Shown: one piece after another, positions 63,477 to 64,000 of the stretch
How positions within the stretch are numbered: the first letter of the stretch is position 1
Layout: the number at the start of each line of letters is the position of its first letter
NCBI GenBank assembly: GCA_958450365.1
Contig: CAUEEP010000732.1
Span: forward strand, 3,101,001-3,165,000
Direction: 5' to 3'
Length of the DNA: 64,000 nt
DNA from: Mesorhabditis belari
Taxonomy: Eukaryota; Nematoda; Chromadorea; Rhabditida; Rhabditidae
Notes under the pieces: generated by a model
What the model saw: the letters and a program-made list of their open reading frames with translations, nothing else
What the model was told of the DNA's origin: nothing
Database searches by the model: none
Position numbers and translations under genes: made by a program

Positions 63477-63655
63477 TACTTTGTGCTCAAAAACGAACCC
63501 TTTCTGATGCACTGGATTCTTTAGTTTTCTTACCTCCTGTAAAAATGAGAAATTGAGTACACCAGAAAAGGGTGGGGGTCACAGATTTGAGCACAAAGTA
63601 TACAGGAAGCTGTTCTTCAACGGAAACCCATCCTTTCTGGCGCATTGAATTCCTC
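63477..63655. repeat. TACTTTGTGC foldback family, one full copy plus a half copy
   Basis: TGTACTTTGTGCTCAAAAAC...CCTTTCTGATGCACTGG at 63477-63520, inverse GAGTACACCAGAAAAGGGTG...GAGCACAAAGTATAC at 63550-63602, then a further half (CATCCTTTCTGGCGCATTGA) at 63630-63650. Confidence 0.82.
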
Positions 63656-64000
63656 ACTTTTCTTGCAGCTTTAGCTTTTTGGGCGTAGGAATGAGAATTT
63701 GCATTGAATTTTGCAAGAGACGAGTTTACAAAACCGTTTAACAAACTTGTAGTCAAACACAATCTACAAACCCGCAACAGTCCATCCCGCTCCCAATGTA
63801 ATCGTTCTTGTAAACAACTAGTGTATACAGAATCGTCCAGAACATATGTGATAAACAAAGAACAAGAGATTCCTCACCAAATACTTGATATTCTTTGCTT
63901 TTTAGATTGCTTAGCTGAGAAATACTTTAGCTGAGAAAGTTAAACTTAACAAAAAGAAAAAGAACCTCAACAAGAACTAAAATTAACTAAAACAAAAGAA

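Overview
The window is an AT-rich nematode chromosome segment. Support comes from very short introns (often 40-50 nt) ending in TTTCAG or TTTTAG, acceptor-like TTTTAG/TTTCAG sites directly in front of several start codons (as expected for spliced-leader trans-splicing), an Sra/Srab-like chemoreceptor, TTAGGC telomere-like repeats, and proteins that resemble nematode SPG-7, RPN-11 and EXC-5. I cannot name the species. Most genes are split into exons of 50-150 nt, so no long ORF shows them; I assembled them by joining exons across GT-AG sites and checking that exon phases agree.

Left end (1-15.4 kb) is gene-dense. It holds the 3' end of a chemoreceptor gene (+), then on the minus strand an operon-like run rpn-11, a quinone-oxidoreductase-like MDR enzyme and spg-7 (mitochondrial m-AAA protease) with about 300-nt gaps. 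A divergent intronless histone H2A gene (+) follows, with TATA, CCAAT and GC boxes and a 3' histone stem-loop. Next come a divergent PP1-type phosphatase (+), a broken partial copy of it, a mariner remnant, and a small secreted precursor gene (-) with five FIRF/FLRF peptides. Those peptides are bounded by dibasic sites but have no amidation glycine. This last gene is the most novel item I see.

Middle (15.9-41.8 kb) is repeat-rich: nested foldback elements, mariner-derived short elements, many unrelated minisatellites, tRNA-like sequences and a LINE fragment. Embedded in it are an orphan kinesin motor exon (-), two tandem NPC2-like (ML-domain) secreted protein genes (-) with nearly identical exon sizes plus a third broken first exon, and a plus-strand gene for a single-pass membrane protein with EGF-like cysteines outside and two PPPY motifs inside.

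Right part (41.9-57.9 kb) is one large minus-strand gene of 27 exons for an FGD/EXC-5-type RhoGEF (DH-PH-FYVE-like-PH). Its introns hold a 1.27-kb mariner element, foldback elements and several minisatellites, and one exon carries a one-base excess in a 7-nt homopolymer. From 57.9 kb to the end I see no convincing gene: only repeats, two short TTAGGC tracts, a palindrome-rich element and a tRNA-like sequence.

Most genes here are unrelated in pathway (proteostasis, chromatin, signalling, lipid binding). The main recurring theme is transposon and minisatellite growth inside introns that leaves exon phases intact.
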